Shown here: positions 47,994 to 56,395 of the stretch, piece by piece
Layout of the letters: each line of letters starts with the position of its first letter
Position numbering within the stretch: the stretch's first letter is position 1
Origin: Modestobacter sp. VKM Ac-2984
GTDB taxonomy: Bacteria; Actinomycetota; Actinomycetes; Mycobacteriales; Geodermatophilaceae
Length of the DNA: 64,000 nt
Reading direction: 5' to 3'
Assembly: GCF_026967985.1 (NCBI RefSeq)
Contig: NZ_JAPVBJ010000001.1
Span: forward strand, 124,001 to 188,000
Notes under the pieces: generated by a model
The model's database searches: none
What the model saw: the letters and a program-made list of their open reading frames with translations, nothing else
What the model was told of the DNA's origin: nothing
Position numbers and translations under genes: made by a program

Positions 47994-48049
47994 AAGGACC
48001 TCGTCCCCCTCCCCCCTCGCAAGCTCGGGCGAGCCTCCGGACGAGGCCG
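47994..48049. terminator. Structured repeat/terminator between the 2H gene and polA (GAGCYYGCGAG family)
   Basis: Arm GGACCTCGTCC (47996-48006) pairs with GGACGAGGCC (48039-48048) with one bulge; core CTCGCAAGCTCG (48016-48027) lies in the loop. In the polA direction the stem begins 1 nt after the stop codon and ends in TTCCTC. It fills the convergent gap and could stop both transcripts. Confidence 0.7.
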
Positions 48050-50800
48050 TCAGTGGGCGGCGTCGTCCCAGCTGGTGCCGAAGCCGACCGAGACCTCCAG
48101 CGGCACCGACAGCTGGGCCGCGCCGGCCATCTCCCGCCGCACCAGCGCCTCCAGGGTCTCCCGCTCCCCCGGCGCCACCTCGAGCACCAGCTCGTCGTGG
48201 ACCTGCAGCAGCATCCGTGAGCTCAGCCCCTCGGCCGCGATGGCCCGCTCCACGTTCAGCATCGCCACCTTGATGACGTCGGCGGCCGACCCCTGGATCG
48301 GGGCGTTGAGCGCCATCCGCTCGGCCATCTCCCGGCGCTGCCGGTTGTCGCTGGTCAGGTCCGGCAGGTAGCGGCGGCGACCCAGCGTCGTCTCGGTGTA
48401 GCCGGTCTGCCGGGCGTCGTCCACGACCCCGTCGAGGTAGTCGCGGATGCCGCCGAACCGCTCGAAGTAGGCGTGCATCTGACCGCGCGCCTCCTCCGGG
48501 GTGATCCGCAGCTGCTGGGACAGCCCGTAGGCGCTCAACCCGTAGGCCAGGCCGTAGCTCATCGCCTTGATCCGCCGGCGCATCTCCGGGTCGACCTGCT
48601 CGATCGGGATGTCGAATGCCCGCGACGCGACGAAGGAGTGCAGGTCCTCCCCGGAGGTGAACGCCTCGATCAGGCCGGCGTCCTCGGACAGGTGGGCCAT
48701 GATCCGCATCTCGATCTGGCTGTAGTCGGCGGTCAGCAGCGACTCGTATCCGGCGCCGACGACGAAGGCCTGCCGGATCCGGCGCCCCTCGGCGCTGCGG
48801 ATCGGGATGTTCTGCAGGTTCGGGTCGGTCGAGGAGAGCCGGCCGGTCGCCGCGATCGTCTGCTGGAACGTGGTGTGGATGCGGCCCCCGTCGTCGACCA
48901 TGGGGATGAGCCCGTCGATCACGGTGCGCAGCCGGGTGACGTCGCGGTGCCGCAGCAGGTGCTCCAGGAACGGGTGCCCGGTCGAGGCCAGCAGCGTGGT
49001 CAGCGCCTCGGCGTCGGTGGTGTAGCCCGTCTTGTTCTTCTTCGTCTTGGGCAGGCCGAGCTCGTCGAACAGCACCGCCTGCAGCTGCTTGGGCGACCCC
49101 AGGTTGATCTCCTTGCCAATGACGGCGTAGGCCTCCTGGGCGGCGTCGGCGACCGCGGCGGCGAACTCCTGCTGCAGCTCGTGCAGGGAGTCCAGGTCGG
49201 CGGCGATGCCGCGGTGCTCCATCGCGGCCAGCACCCGGGTCAGCGGCAGCTCGATGTCCCCGAGCAGCTGGCCGCCGCCCTTCTGGCCCAGCACCTGCTC
49301 CAGGGCGTCGGAGAGGTCGTTGACCGCGACCGCCTTGAGGACGTCGGCGTGTGCGGCGGCCGCGGCGACGTCGTCCTCGGTGGGGCCGAGCCCGTCCAGG
49401 GTGAGCTGGACCTCCGGCTCGGCGGCGTCCTTGAGCTCCCGGCGCAGGTAGCGCACCGCCAGGTCGCCCAGGTCGAAGGACCGCTGCCCCGGCAGCGCGA
49501 GGTAGGCGGCCAGCGCGGTGTCGCTGACCATCCCGGCCAGCTCCCAGCCGCGGCTCCAGACGGCCAGCAGCGGGCCCTTCACCTCGTGCACGACCTTGGG
49601 CGAGGCCGGGTCGGCGAGCCAGCCGGCCAGCGCCTGCTCGTCGGCGACGTCGAGGTCGGGGCCCAGGTCGACGAAGGTGGCGTGGTCGTCGGCCGCGGCC
49701 AGCGCGATGCCGGTGAGCTCGCCGGTGCCCCGCCCCCAGCTCCCGCGGAAGACCAGCCCGGTGTGGCCGGTGCGCGCATGCGCGTCCAGCCACTCCCGCA
49801 GCCCCCCGGGGCCCACCTGGTCGGCGGTCACGTCGAAGCCGCCGTCGACCTCCGGCGCCGGGGTGGCCAGGGTGGCGAACAACCGGTCGCGCAGCACCCG
49901 GAACTGCAGGTTGTCGAAGAGGGTGTGCACCTCGTTGCGGTCCCAGGGCTGGACGGCCAGGTCCTGCGGCCCGACCTCCAGCGGGACGGCGCGGTCCAGC
50001 TCGGTGAGCCGGCGGTTCTGCAGCACCGAGGAGAGGTGCTCCCGCAGCTTCTCCCCCACCTTCCCCTTCACCGTGTCCACCTGGTCGACCAGCGCGTCCA
50101 GCGACCCGTACTCGCGCACCCACTTGGCGGCGGTCTTCTCCCCCACGCTCGGGATGTTGGGCAGGTTGTCGCTGGGGTCGCCGCGCAGCGCGGCGAAGTC
50201 GGGGTACTGGGTGGGGGTCAGGCCGTACTTGGCCTCCACCTCCTCGGGGGTGAACCGGGTGAGGTCGGAGACGCCCTTGCGTGGGTAGAGCACCGTGACG
50301 TGGGAGTTGACCAGCTGCAGCGCGTCCCGGTCGCCGGTGCAGATCAGCACGTCCATGCCCTGCTCGACCGCCTGCACGGTCAGGGTGGCGATGACGTCGT
50401 CGGCCTCGTAGTTCTCCGCGGTGATCACCGGGACGTGCAGCGCACCGAGGACCTCCTGCACCAGGCTCACCTGGCCGCGGAAGTCGGTCGGGCTCTCGGC
50501 GCGGTTGGCCTTGTAGTCGGCGTAGATCTCGCTGCGGAAGGTCTTTCGGCTGACGTCGAAGGCCACCGCGAGGTGGCTGGGCTTCTCGTCGCGCAGCACG
50601 TTGATCAGCATCGACGTGAAGCCGTAGACGGCGTTGGTCGGCTGCCCGGTGGTGGTCGAGAAGTTCTCCACCGGCAGGGCGAAGAAGGCCCGGTACGCCA
50701 GCGAGTGGCCGTCGAGCAGCAGCAGCCGCGGACGGACCCCGGAGGCCGGGTCGGAGGCGGACGCTGGGCTGCTGGCTGAGGTGCTCACCGGTGCGGACAT
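48050..50800 (-). CDS. polA: DNA polymerase I
   Basis: Repair and Okazaki-fragment polymerase. 916 residues from ATG at 50800; an in-frame extension upstream is not needed. Domains: 5' nuclease (about 20-310: RLLLLDGHSLAYRAFFAL, CTGDRDALQLV, GDPSDNLPNIPSVGEKTA), a 3'-5' exonuclease-like domain (about 325-510) that lacks the acidic exo motifs, and the polymerase domain with motif A DYSQIEMRIMAHL, motif B RRIKAMSYGLAYGLS and motif C QVHDELVLEV. Proofreading is probably lost, as in mycobacterial PolA. Downstream is a structured repeat. Confidence 0.97.
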   Translation of the reverse strand: MSAPVSTSASSPASASDPASGVRPRLLLLDGHSLAYRAFFALPVENFSTTTGQPTNAVYGFTSMLINVLRDEKPSHLAVAFDVSRKTFRSEIYADYKANRAESPTDFRGQVSLVQEVLGALHVPVITAENYEADDVIATLTVQAVEQGMDVLICTGDRDALQLVNSHVTVLYPRKGVSDLTRFTPEEVEAKYGLTPTQYPDFAALRGDPSDNLPNIPSVGEKTAAKWVREYGSLDALVDQVDTVKGKVGEKLREHLSSVLQNRRLTELDRAVPLEVGPQDLAVQPWDRNEVHTLFDNLQFRVLRDRLFATLATPAPEVDGGFDVTADQVGPGGLREWLDAHARTGHTGLVFRGSWGRGTGELTGIALAAADDHATFVDLGPDLDVADEQALAGWLADPASPKVVHEVKGPLLAVWSRGWELAGMVSDTALAAYLALPGQRSFDLGDLAVRYLRRELKDAAEPEVQLTLDGLGPTEDDVAAAAAHADVLKAVAVNDLSDALEQVLGQKGGGQLLGDIELPLTRVLAAMEHRGIAADLDSLHELQQEFAAAVADAAQEAYAVIGKEINLGSPKQLQAVLFDELGLPKTKKNKTGYTTDAEALTTLLASTGHPFLEHLLRHRDVTRLRTVIDGLIPMVDDGGRIHTTFQQTIAATGRLSSTDPNLQNIPIRSAEGRRIRQAFVVGAGYESLLTADYSQIEMRIMAHLSEDAGLIEAFTSGEDLHSFVASRAFDIPIEQVDPEMRRRIKAMSYGLAYGLSAYGLSQQLRITPEEARGQMHAYFERFGGIRDYLDGVVDDARQTGYTETTLGRRRYLPDLTSDNRQRREMAERMALNAPIQGSAADVIKVAMLNVERAIAAEGLSSRMLLQVHDELVLEVAPGERETLEALVRREMAGAAQLSVPLEVSVGFGTSWDDAAH

Positions 50801-50814
50801 CGACCGCGATCCTA

Positions 50815-50875
50815 GAAGGACCCGGCTGCCCCCCACGCCTCGCGAGCTCGGCGCAGGCCCCTGCAGCCGGGCCGC
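50815..50875. repeat. Structured intergenic repeat between divergent polA and thioesterase genes (GAGCYYGCGAG family)
   Basis: Arm GGACCCGGCTGC (50818-50829) pairs with GCAGCCGGGCC (50863-50873) with one bulge; core CTCGCGAGCTCG (50839-50850) lies between. Same layout as copies after yebC and polA, but this one lies between divergent genes, 14 nt from the polA start, so it cannot be a simple terminator of either gene. Confidence 0.7.
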
Positions 50876-50890
50876 AACTACGGTGCGTGC

Positions 50891-51298
50891 ATGACCACCG
50901 CGCGTCCCGACTGGCTGCCGTCCGACACCCAGGGCCCGCTGGACGACAAGCTCGGGATCCAGATCACCGACTACTCCCCCGACCGGCTGGTGGCGACCAT
51001 GCCGGTGGCCGGCAACGAACAGCCCTTCGGCCTGCTGCACGGCGGGGCCACCTGCGCCCTGGCGGAGAGCGTCGGGTCGTGGGCGGCGATGCTGCACGCC
51101 GGGCCCGGCGGGACGGTGGTCGGCATCGAGCTGAACGCCAGCTACCTGCGGGCGGCCACGTCCGGCCTGGTCACCGCGGTCTGCACACCGGTCCGGCGGG
51201 GTCGGACCCTGGCGACCTTCCTGATCGCGGTGAGCGACGAGGCCGGCCGGCCGACCGCCAGCGCACGGCTCACCTGCCTGATCCGCCCCGCCCGGTGA
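50891..51298 (+). CDS. PaaI-type hotdog thioesterase
   Basis: Probably hydrolyses aryl- or acyl-CoA thioesters. 135 residues, single hotdog domain: LGIQITDYSPDRLVATMPV, QPFGLLHGGATCALAESVGS (the HGG motif around the central helix) and VGIELNASYLRAATSG. Closest families are PaaI and DHNA-CoA thioesterases; the substrate cannot be decided. ATG at 50891. It lies between polA (divergent) and the liv operon; a 193-nt gap follows. Confidence 0.88.
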   Translation: MTTARPDWLPSDTQGPLDDKLGIQITDYSPDRLVATMPVAGNEQPFGLLHGGATCALAESVGSWAAMLHAGPGGTVVGIELNASYLRAATSGLVTAVCTPVRRGRTLATFLIAVSDEAGRPTASARLTCLIRPAR

Positions 51299-51491
51299 AC
51301 CCGGCGCGGGCCTGCCCCGCCCCCGGTCCGGGCGGCGCCGGGCCGCGCGCGCGGGCGACACGTCGCCCCTGGACTACCGGCGAGTAGCACATCGGCGTGT
51401 CGCAGAAGGGTCACAGTGTGTCCCAGCAGGTCGATGCCCGTAACAGCAGTGGGTTACTGTCCCGGCTCACATCCAACGGCTGGGAGGTCGA

Positions 51492-52859
51492 GTGACGCAC
51501 GCGCCCCACCGTGCCGCGAGGTGCGGGGAACGCAGCTCCACCCGGGAGGACCCACCCGGACACCGGCGGAGCCCTCGCCGGTGGCACAGCGCCCACCGTC
51601 CACTGGTGCTGGTCCTGCTCCTCGCCGCCTTCGGGATGGCCTTCGCCACCCTGGCGCCCGGCGTCGCCTCCGCAGCCGAGGCGGGCGAGCAGGTGCGCGG
51701 CACCCTGCAGACCAGCCTGAGCGGCCCGATCGAAGGGGTCACCGTCGAGGTGGCCACCCCCGACGGCGAGATCGTGGACACCGTCCAGACCGGCGAGGAC
51801 GGCCGGTGGGAGGTCGACCTCCCGGGTCCCGGCCAGTACGTCGTGAGCGTCGACCCCGACGACCTGCCGGAGGGCGTCGAGGTCAACGGCGAGCCGAGCC
51901 GGACCGTCACCGTCGACGCCGGGCGCGCGCAGCCGGTCAACATCGGCCTGAACGACGGCAGCCGCAACGACGGGGGCGGCACCGTCCGCGCCGTCCAGCT
52001 GTTCGTCGACGGCCTGCGGTTCGGGCTCCTGATCGCCATGGCAGCGGTCGGCCTGTCGTTGATCTACGGCACCACCGGGCTGACCAACTTCGCCCACGGC
52101 GAGCTGGTCACCATCGGCGCCATCGCGGCCTGGTACATCAACGTGCAGGGCGGGGTACCGCTCATCCCCGCCGCCCTCCTGGCGATGGTGGTCGGCGGGG
52201 TCGTCGGCGCCCTCAACGAGCTGATCATCTGGCGGCCGCTGCGGCGCCGCGGCACCGGGCTCATCGCGGCGCTGGTCGTCTCGATCGGGCTCTCCCTGGC
52301 GCTGCGCTACACCTACCAGATCTTCTACGGCGGGTTCTCCAACCCCTACGCCGACTACCAGGGCCAGCGGGCGCGGAGCTACGGCCTGTTCACCCTGCAG
52401 GACCGGGACATCGCCTCGATCGTCATCGCGGTCGTCGTGCTCGTGCTGGTGGCGCTCATGCTGCAGCGCACCAAGATCGGCAAGGCGATGCGGGCGGTGT
52501 CGGACAACCGCGACCTGGCGGCGTCCTCCGGCATCGACGTCAACCGGGTGGTCCTCTTCGTCTGGGTGCTCGGCGGTGCGCTCGCCGCGCTCGGTGGCGT
52601 GCTCCTGGGCCTCTCCGACCAGGTCCAGTGGGACATGGGCTTCCGGCTGCTGCTGCTGATGTTCGCCGGGGTCACCCTCGGTGGGCTCGGGACCGCCTAC
52701 GGCGCCCTGCTCGGCAGCCTCATCGTCGGCGTCTTCGTGCAGATGTCCACCCTCGTCATCCCGAATGACATGAAGTACGTCGGAGGCCTGCTCCTCTTGA
52801 TCGTCATCCTCGTCATCCGTCCCCAGGGCATCCTGGGCAGCCGCGCCAGGATCGGCTGA
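51492..52859 (+). CDS. livH: Branched-chain amino acid ABC transporter permease LivH with an extra N-terminal extracellular domain
   Basis: Membrane subunit of a HAAT-type ABC importer. 455 residues from GTG at 51492 (GGGAGG upstream). Unusually, residues 1-35 are basic, 36-62 form a signal-peptide-like helix ending ASAAEA, and 66-150 form an all-beta carboxypeptidase-regulatory/CNA-B-like domain (GVTVEVATPDGEIVDTVQ, EDGRWEVDLPGPGQYVVSV). The LivH core begins near 175 (GLRFGLLIAMAAVGLSLIYG) and has the EAA-like region KIGKAMRAVSDNRDLAASSG. Four nt before livM. Confidence 0.93.
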   Translation: MTHAPHRAARCGERSSTREDPPGHRRSPRRWHSAHRPLVLVLLLAAFGMAFATLAPGVASAAEAGEQVRGTLQTSLSGPIEGVTVEVATPDGEIVDTVQTGEDGRWEVDLPGPGQYVVSVDPDDLPEGVEVNGEPSRTVTVDAGRAQPVNIGLNDGSRNDGGGTVRAVQLFVDGLRFGLLIAMAAVGLSLIYGTTGLTNFAHGELVTIGAIAAWYINVQGGVPLIPAALLAMVVGGVVGALNELIIWRPLRRRGTGLIAALVVSIGLSLALRYTYQIFYGGFSNPYADYQGQRARSYGLFTLQDRDIASIVIAVVVLVLVALMLQRTKIGKAMRAVSDNRDLAASSGIDVNRVVLFVWVLGGALAALGGVLLGLSDQVQWDMGFRLLLLMFAGVTLGGLGTAYGALLGSLIVGVFVQMSTLVIPNDMKYVGGLLLLIVILVIRPQGILGSRARIG

Positions 52860-52862
52860 CCG

Positions 52863-53861
52863 ATGGCCGACCTCCTCAACGCGTTCGCGATCGCCGGCAA
52901 GGCGTTCTTCGGGTTCCAGGCGATCTTCTTCGCCCTGCTCGCCATCGGGCTCAACGTGCACTTCGGGTACACGGGCCTGCTCAACTTCGGCCAGATCGCC
53001 TTCGCCATGCTCGGCGGTTTCGGCATCGCCATCTCGGTGAGCCAGTGGGGGCTGCCGTTCTGGGTCGGCGTCCTCGTCGGGGTGCTCGCCGCCGTCGTGC
53101 TCGCTCTGCTGCTCGGCCTGCCGACGCTGCGCCTGCGCGCCGACTACCTCGCCATCGTCACCATCGCCACGGCCGAGGGGCTGAGACTGGTCTTCCGATC
53201 CGTCTCCGCCACCCCGGTCACCGGTGGCACCCGGGGCCTGTCGGCGTTCAACCGCGACTTCGTCGCGCTGGCTCCCTGGGACACCGGTCGCCGGTACGAC
53301 CTGATCGGCACCACCTGGAGCGGCAGCGAGCTCTGGGTCGTCACCATCGGGTGGATCCTGGTCGCGCTGTGCTCGCTGCTCGTCTGGGCGCTCATGCGCT
53401 CTCCGTGGGGGCGGGTGGTGAAGGCCATCCGGGAGGACGAGGACGCCGTCCGCTCGCTGGGCAAGAACGTCTACGCCTACAAGATGCAGGCCCTGGTCCT
53501 CGGCGGGATCTTCGGCGCCTTCGGCGGCATGGTGTACGCCATCGGCACCGGTTCGGCGATCCCCGACCAGTACCAGAACGCCAACACCTTCCTGGCCTAC
53601 GCGGCGCTGATCCTCGGTGGTGCGGCGCGGGTGCTCGGCCCCGTCATCGGGTCCATGCTGCTGCTGTTCATCCTGCAGTTCGCCGACACCGGGCTGCGCT
53701 CCCTGATCGCCAACGGGGTCATCCCCGCGGAACTGCTCTCCTCCACCGACGTCGCGCAGCTGCGCTACGTGCTGGTCGGGATCGGGCTCATGCTGTTGTT
53801 GGTGTTCCGGCCCCAGGGCATCTTCGGTGACCGACGAGAGGTGATGCTCGATGCCCGCTGA
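52863..53861 (+). CDS. livM: Branched-chain amino acid ABC transporter permease LivM
   Basis: Second permease subunit. 332 residues with about eight membrane helices. Family markers: GLNVHFGYTGLLNFGQIAF, LRLRADYLAIVTIATAEG, the ABC-coupling SPWGRVVKAIREDEDAVRSLGKNVYAYK segment (split in two runs) and LGGAARVLGPVIGSML. ATG 3 nt after the livH stop; its end overlaps livG by 11 nt. Works with LivH, LivG and LivF; the binding protein is probably the 56396-57724 product. Confidence 0.95.
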   Translation: MADLLNAFAIAGKAFFGFQAIFFALLAIGLNVHFGYTGLLNFGQIAFAMLGGFGIAISVSQWGLPFWVGVLVGVLAAVVLALLLGLPTLRLRADYLAIVTIATAEGLRLVFRSVSATPVTGGTRGLSAFNRDFVALAPWDTGRRYDLIGTTWSGSELWVVTIGWILVALCSLLVWALMRSPWGRVVKAIREDEDAVRSLGKNVYAYKMQALVLGGIFGAFGGMVYAIGTGSAIPDQYQNANTFLAYAALILGGAARVLGPVIGSMLLLFILQFADTGLRSLIANGVIPAELLSSTDVAQLRYVLVGIGLMLLLVFRPQGIFGDRREVMLDAR

Positions 53862-54894
53862 CCCCGCTCCCCACGGCGCGCACGCCGCACGGTCCGAGGA
53901 GGCCACGGTCCCGGCCGGCGGTGCCGCCCCGGCCGGCGCCACGCGCGCTCAGCCCCAGCGGGTGGCCCAGGCCGCCCTCCGGGACGTCCCCTGGGAGGTC
54001 GGCGTCGCCAAGCCCGACCCGGCGATCGTCGTCGACCACGTCACCCGCACGTTCGGCGGCCTCACCGCGGTGTCGGTCGACCACCTGGAGATCCAGCGCG
54101 GCGGGATCACCGGGCTGATCGGCCCCAACGGTGCCGGGAAGACGACGCTGTTCAACCTGCTCACCGGGTTCGACCAGCCCAACACCGGCACCTGGTCGTT
54201 CAACGGCCGCGACCTGGGCAAGCTGAGCCCGCACCAGGTCGCCCGGCTCGGCGTCGTCCGCACCTTCCAGCTGACCAAGGCGCTGTCCCGGCTCACCGTG
54301 CTGCAGAACATGCTGCTCGGCGCCCAGGGGCAGCGCGGGGAGAGCTTCCTCCGTGCCCTGGTGCCCGGCACCTGGAAGGCGCAGGAGAAGGCCAACACCG
54401 AGCGGGCGATGGACCTCCTGCGGCGGTTCAAGCTCGACGCCAAGAAGGACGACTTCGCCGGCAGCCTGTCCGGCGGCCAACGCAAGCTGCTGGAGATGGC
54501 CCGCGCGCTCATGAGCGAGCCGCAGGTGGTGATGCTCGACGAGCCGATGGCCGGGGTGAACCCGGCGCTGACCCAGAGCCTGCTGGGCCACGTCAAGGAC
54601 CTCCGCGAGGAGGGCATGACGGTCATCTTCGTCGAGCACGACATGGACGTCGTCCGGGACATCAGCGACTGGGTCGTCGTCATGGCCGCCGGGAAGGTCA
54701 TCGCCGAGGGCGCACCGGACTCCATCAGCCAGAACAAGGCCGTCGTCGACGCCTACCTCGGCGCGCACCACGACGCCCCGCTGTCCGAGGAGGAGGAGGA
54801 CCGCTTCCTCGCCGAGGACCAGGCGGCCGAACGTGCCCGGCGAGAGGACGTCATCAGCTCCGACCGGGGCCGCAAGAGGAGGACAGGACGATGA
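53851..54894 (+). CDS. livG: Branched-chain amino acid ABC transporter ATP-binding protein LivG
   Basis: 347 residues, with an N-terminal Ala/Pro-rich extension of about 50 residues before the ABC domain. Walker A GPNGAGKTT, LivG-type Q-loop region RTFQLTKALSRLTVLQNML, signature LSGGQRKLLEMARAL, Walker B VVMLDEPMAGVNP, and H-loop VIFVEHDMDVV. An acidic C-terminal tail of about 45 residues follows. Stop overlaps the livF start by 4 nt. Confidence 0.95.
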   Translation: MPADPAPHGAHAARSEEATVPAGGAAPAGATRAQPQRVAQAALRDVPWEVGVAKPDPAIVVDHVTRTFGGLTAVSVDHLEIQRGGITGLIGPNGAGKTTLFNLLTGFDQPNTGTWSFNGRDLGKLSPHQVARLGVVRTFQLTKALSRLTVLQNMLLGAQGQRGESFLRALVPGTWKAQEKANTERAMDLLRRFKLDAKKDDFAGSLSGGQRKLLEMARALMSEPQVVMLDEPMAGVNPALTQSLLGHVKDLREEGMTVIFVEHDMDVVRDISDWVVVMAAGKVIAEGAPDSISQNKAVVDAYLGAHHDAPLSEEEEDRFLAEDQAAERARREDVISSDRGRKRRTGR

Positions 54895-55778
54895 GCACCG
54901 CCGACGTACCAGGTCCGCCGGAGGACCGCAGGTTCTCGGTCCCGGAGTCCGAGCAGGACCGGCCGGTCGCCGAGGAGCCCGGGGCCGCCACCGCGGCGGC
55001 CATGTCGCCCGCGGAGAAGGCAGCCACCCGGGAGGAGCACCTGCGGCTCGCCGAGGGTGCACTGGTCCGCGCCGACGACCTGGTGGCGGGCTACGTGCCC
55101 GGGGTCAACATCCTCAACGGCTGCGACTTCTACCTCGCCGACGGCGAGCTCGTCGGGATCATCGGCCCCAACGGCGCCGGCAAGTCCACGCTGCTCAAGG
55201 CGTTGTTCGGGCTGATCCCGGTCCGGTCCGGCGCGGTGACGCTCCGCGGGGAGGACATCACGTCGGCCCCGGCCCACCGGCTGGTCTCCCTGGGCGTCGG
55301 CTACGTGCCGCAGAACAACAACGTGTTCCCCTCGCTCACCATCGAGGAGAACATGCAGATGGGCGTTTACCTGCGTCCGAAGTCGTTCAAGGAGCGCTTC
55401 GACTACGTCGCCGACCTGTTCCCGCTCCTCGGTGACCGGCGGAAGGGCAAGGCCGGCGCCCTCTCCGGTGGCGAGCGGCAGATGGTGGCCATGGGCCGCG
55501 CACTCATGATGGACCCCTCCGTGCTGCTCCTGGACGAGCCCTCGGCGGGCCTCTCCCCGGTGCTGCAGGACGAGGTGTTCATCCGCTGCCGGCGGATCAA
55601 CGCCACCGGCGTCTCGATCATCATGGTCGAGCAGAACGCCCGGCGGTGCCTGCAGATCTGCCACCGTGGCTACGTGCTCGACCAGGGCCGCAACGCCTAC
55701 ACCGACACCGGCAAGTCGCTGATGAACGACCCGAAGGTGATCGAGCTCTACCTGGGGACCCTCGCCAAGGCCCAGTGA
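54891..55778 (+). CDS. livF: Branched-chain amino acid ABC transporter ATP-binding protein LivF
   Basis: 295 residues with a ~55-residue Ala/Glu-rich N-terminal extension. Walker A GPNGAGKST, GYVPQNNNVFPSLTIEENM (LivF-type), signature LSGGERQMVAMGRAL, Walker B VLLLDEPSAGLSP and IIMVEQNARRCL. Last gene of livHMGF; a strong terminator hairpin follows. Confidence 0.95.
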   Translation: MSTADVPGPPEDRRFSVPESEQDRPVAEEPGAATAAAMSPAEKAATREEHLRLAEGALVRADDLVAGYVPGVNILNGCDFYLADGELVGIIGPNGAGKSTLLKALFGLIPVRSGAVTLRGEDITSAPAHRLVSLGVGYVPQNNNVFPSLTIEENMQMGVYLRPKSFKERFDYVADLFPLLGDRRKGKAGALSGGERQMVAMGRALMMDPSVLLLDEPSAGLSPVLQDEVFIRCRRINATGVSIIMVEQNARRCLQICHRGYVLDQGRNAYTDTGKSLMNDPKVIELYLGTLAKAQ

Positions 55779-55786
55779 CACCACCG

Positions 55787-55820
55787 CGACGGCCGGTCTC
55801 CCCTGGGAGGCCGGCCGTCG
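55787..55820 (+). terminator. Terminator of the livHMGF operon
   Basis: A 16-bp stem (55787-55802 against 55805-55820, one G-T wobble) with a 2-nt loop begins 8 nt after the livF stop. GTCGTCGTCC follows instead of a T-tract. Confidence 0.85.
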
Positions 55821-55857
55821 TCGTCCCCGGTGCCATCGGGCGAGGCAGACTCACGCG

Positions 55858-56274
55858 GTGCTCCTCCTCGTCCACCTGATCGCGGTCAGCGCGTACGCCG
55901 GCTTCCAGTGGACCGTGCGGGTGCTCGTCTACCCCCAGTTCGACCAGGTGCCCGCGGCTGCCTTCCCCGCCTACGAGCGTGCGCACCAGCGCCGGGTGGC
56001 CCGGGTGGTGGGGCCCCTCTTCGCCGCGCAGGCGGTGACCAGCGGCTGGCTGCTCGTCGACCCGCCGGCCGGGACGCCGTGGGGCCTGGCCCTCGCCGCG
56101 GCCACGGTGACCGCCCTGGTCCTGCTGGTGACCGCGCTCGGCGCCGTGCCGCTGCACCGCCGCCTGGACGCCGGCTGGGACGCCGCCGTCCACCGTCGGC
56201 TGCTCCGCGTGGACGCCCTCCGGGTGGGCCTGGCGACCGCCGGCGTCGTCCTCGCCGTGCTGCTGGTCGGCTGA
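55858..56274 (+). CDS. Small integral membrane protein, function unknown
   Basis: 138 residues from GTG at 55858. Four predicted membrane helices (about 1-20, 49-69, 75-95 and 118-137) with a conserved-looking YPQFDQVPAAAFPAYERAHQRR loop, reminiscent of DUF1772-type membrane proteins. No ribosome site is obvious, and the upstream terminator leaves only 38 nt for a promoter. Codon usage fits the genome. Confidence 0.7.
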   Translation: MLLLVHLIAVSAYAGFQWTVRVLVYPQFDQVPAAAFPAYERAHQRRVARVVGPLFAAQAVTSGWLLVDPPAGTPWGLALAAATVTALVLLVTALGAVPLHRRLDAGWDAAVHRRLLRVDALRVGLATAGVVLAVLLVG

Positions 56275-56302
56275 GGGCCGGTCCGCCGTGCCCCGCCCAG
56301 CA

Positions 56303-56337
56303 CTGCGGCCCGGCACCTCGAGGGTGCCGGGCCGCAG
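56303..56337. terminator. Bidirectional terminator between the membrane protein and the binding protein
   Basis: Perfect 15-bp stem (56303-56317 against 56323-56337) with a 5-nt loop in the 121-nt convergent gap. It can end both the plus-strand membrane gene and the minus-strand binding-protein gene. Confidence 0.82.
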
Positions 56338-56395
56338 CCTGGAACGGGGTGGAACAGCCTCAGCGCTGCACGATCACAGCGCCTCGTGCCTCAGC

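Noticed and set aside
51411-53942. 843-codon minus-strand open frame opposite livH and livM
   Set aside because: Low-complexity Asp/His/Gln/Glu-rich translation, no motifs, and it lies opposite two clearly coding permease genes.
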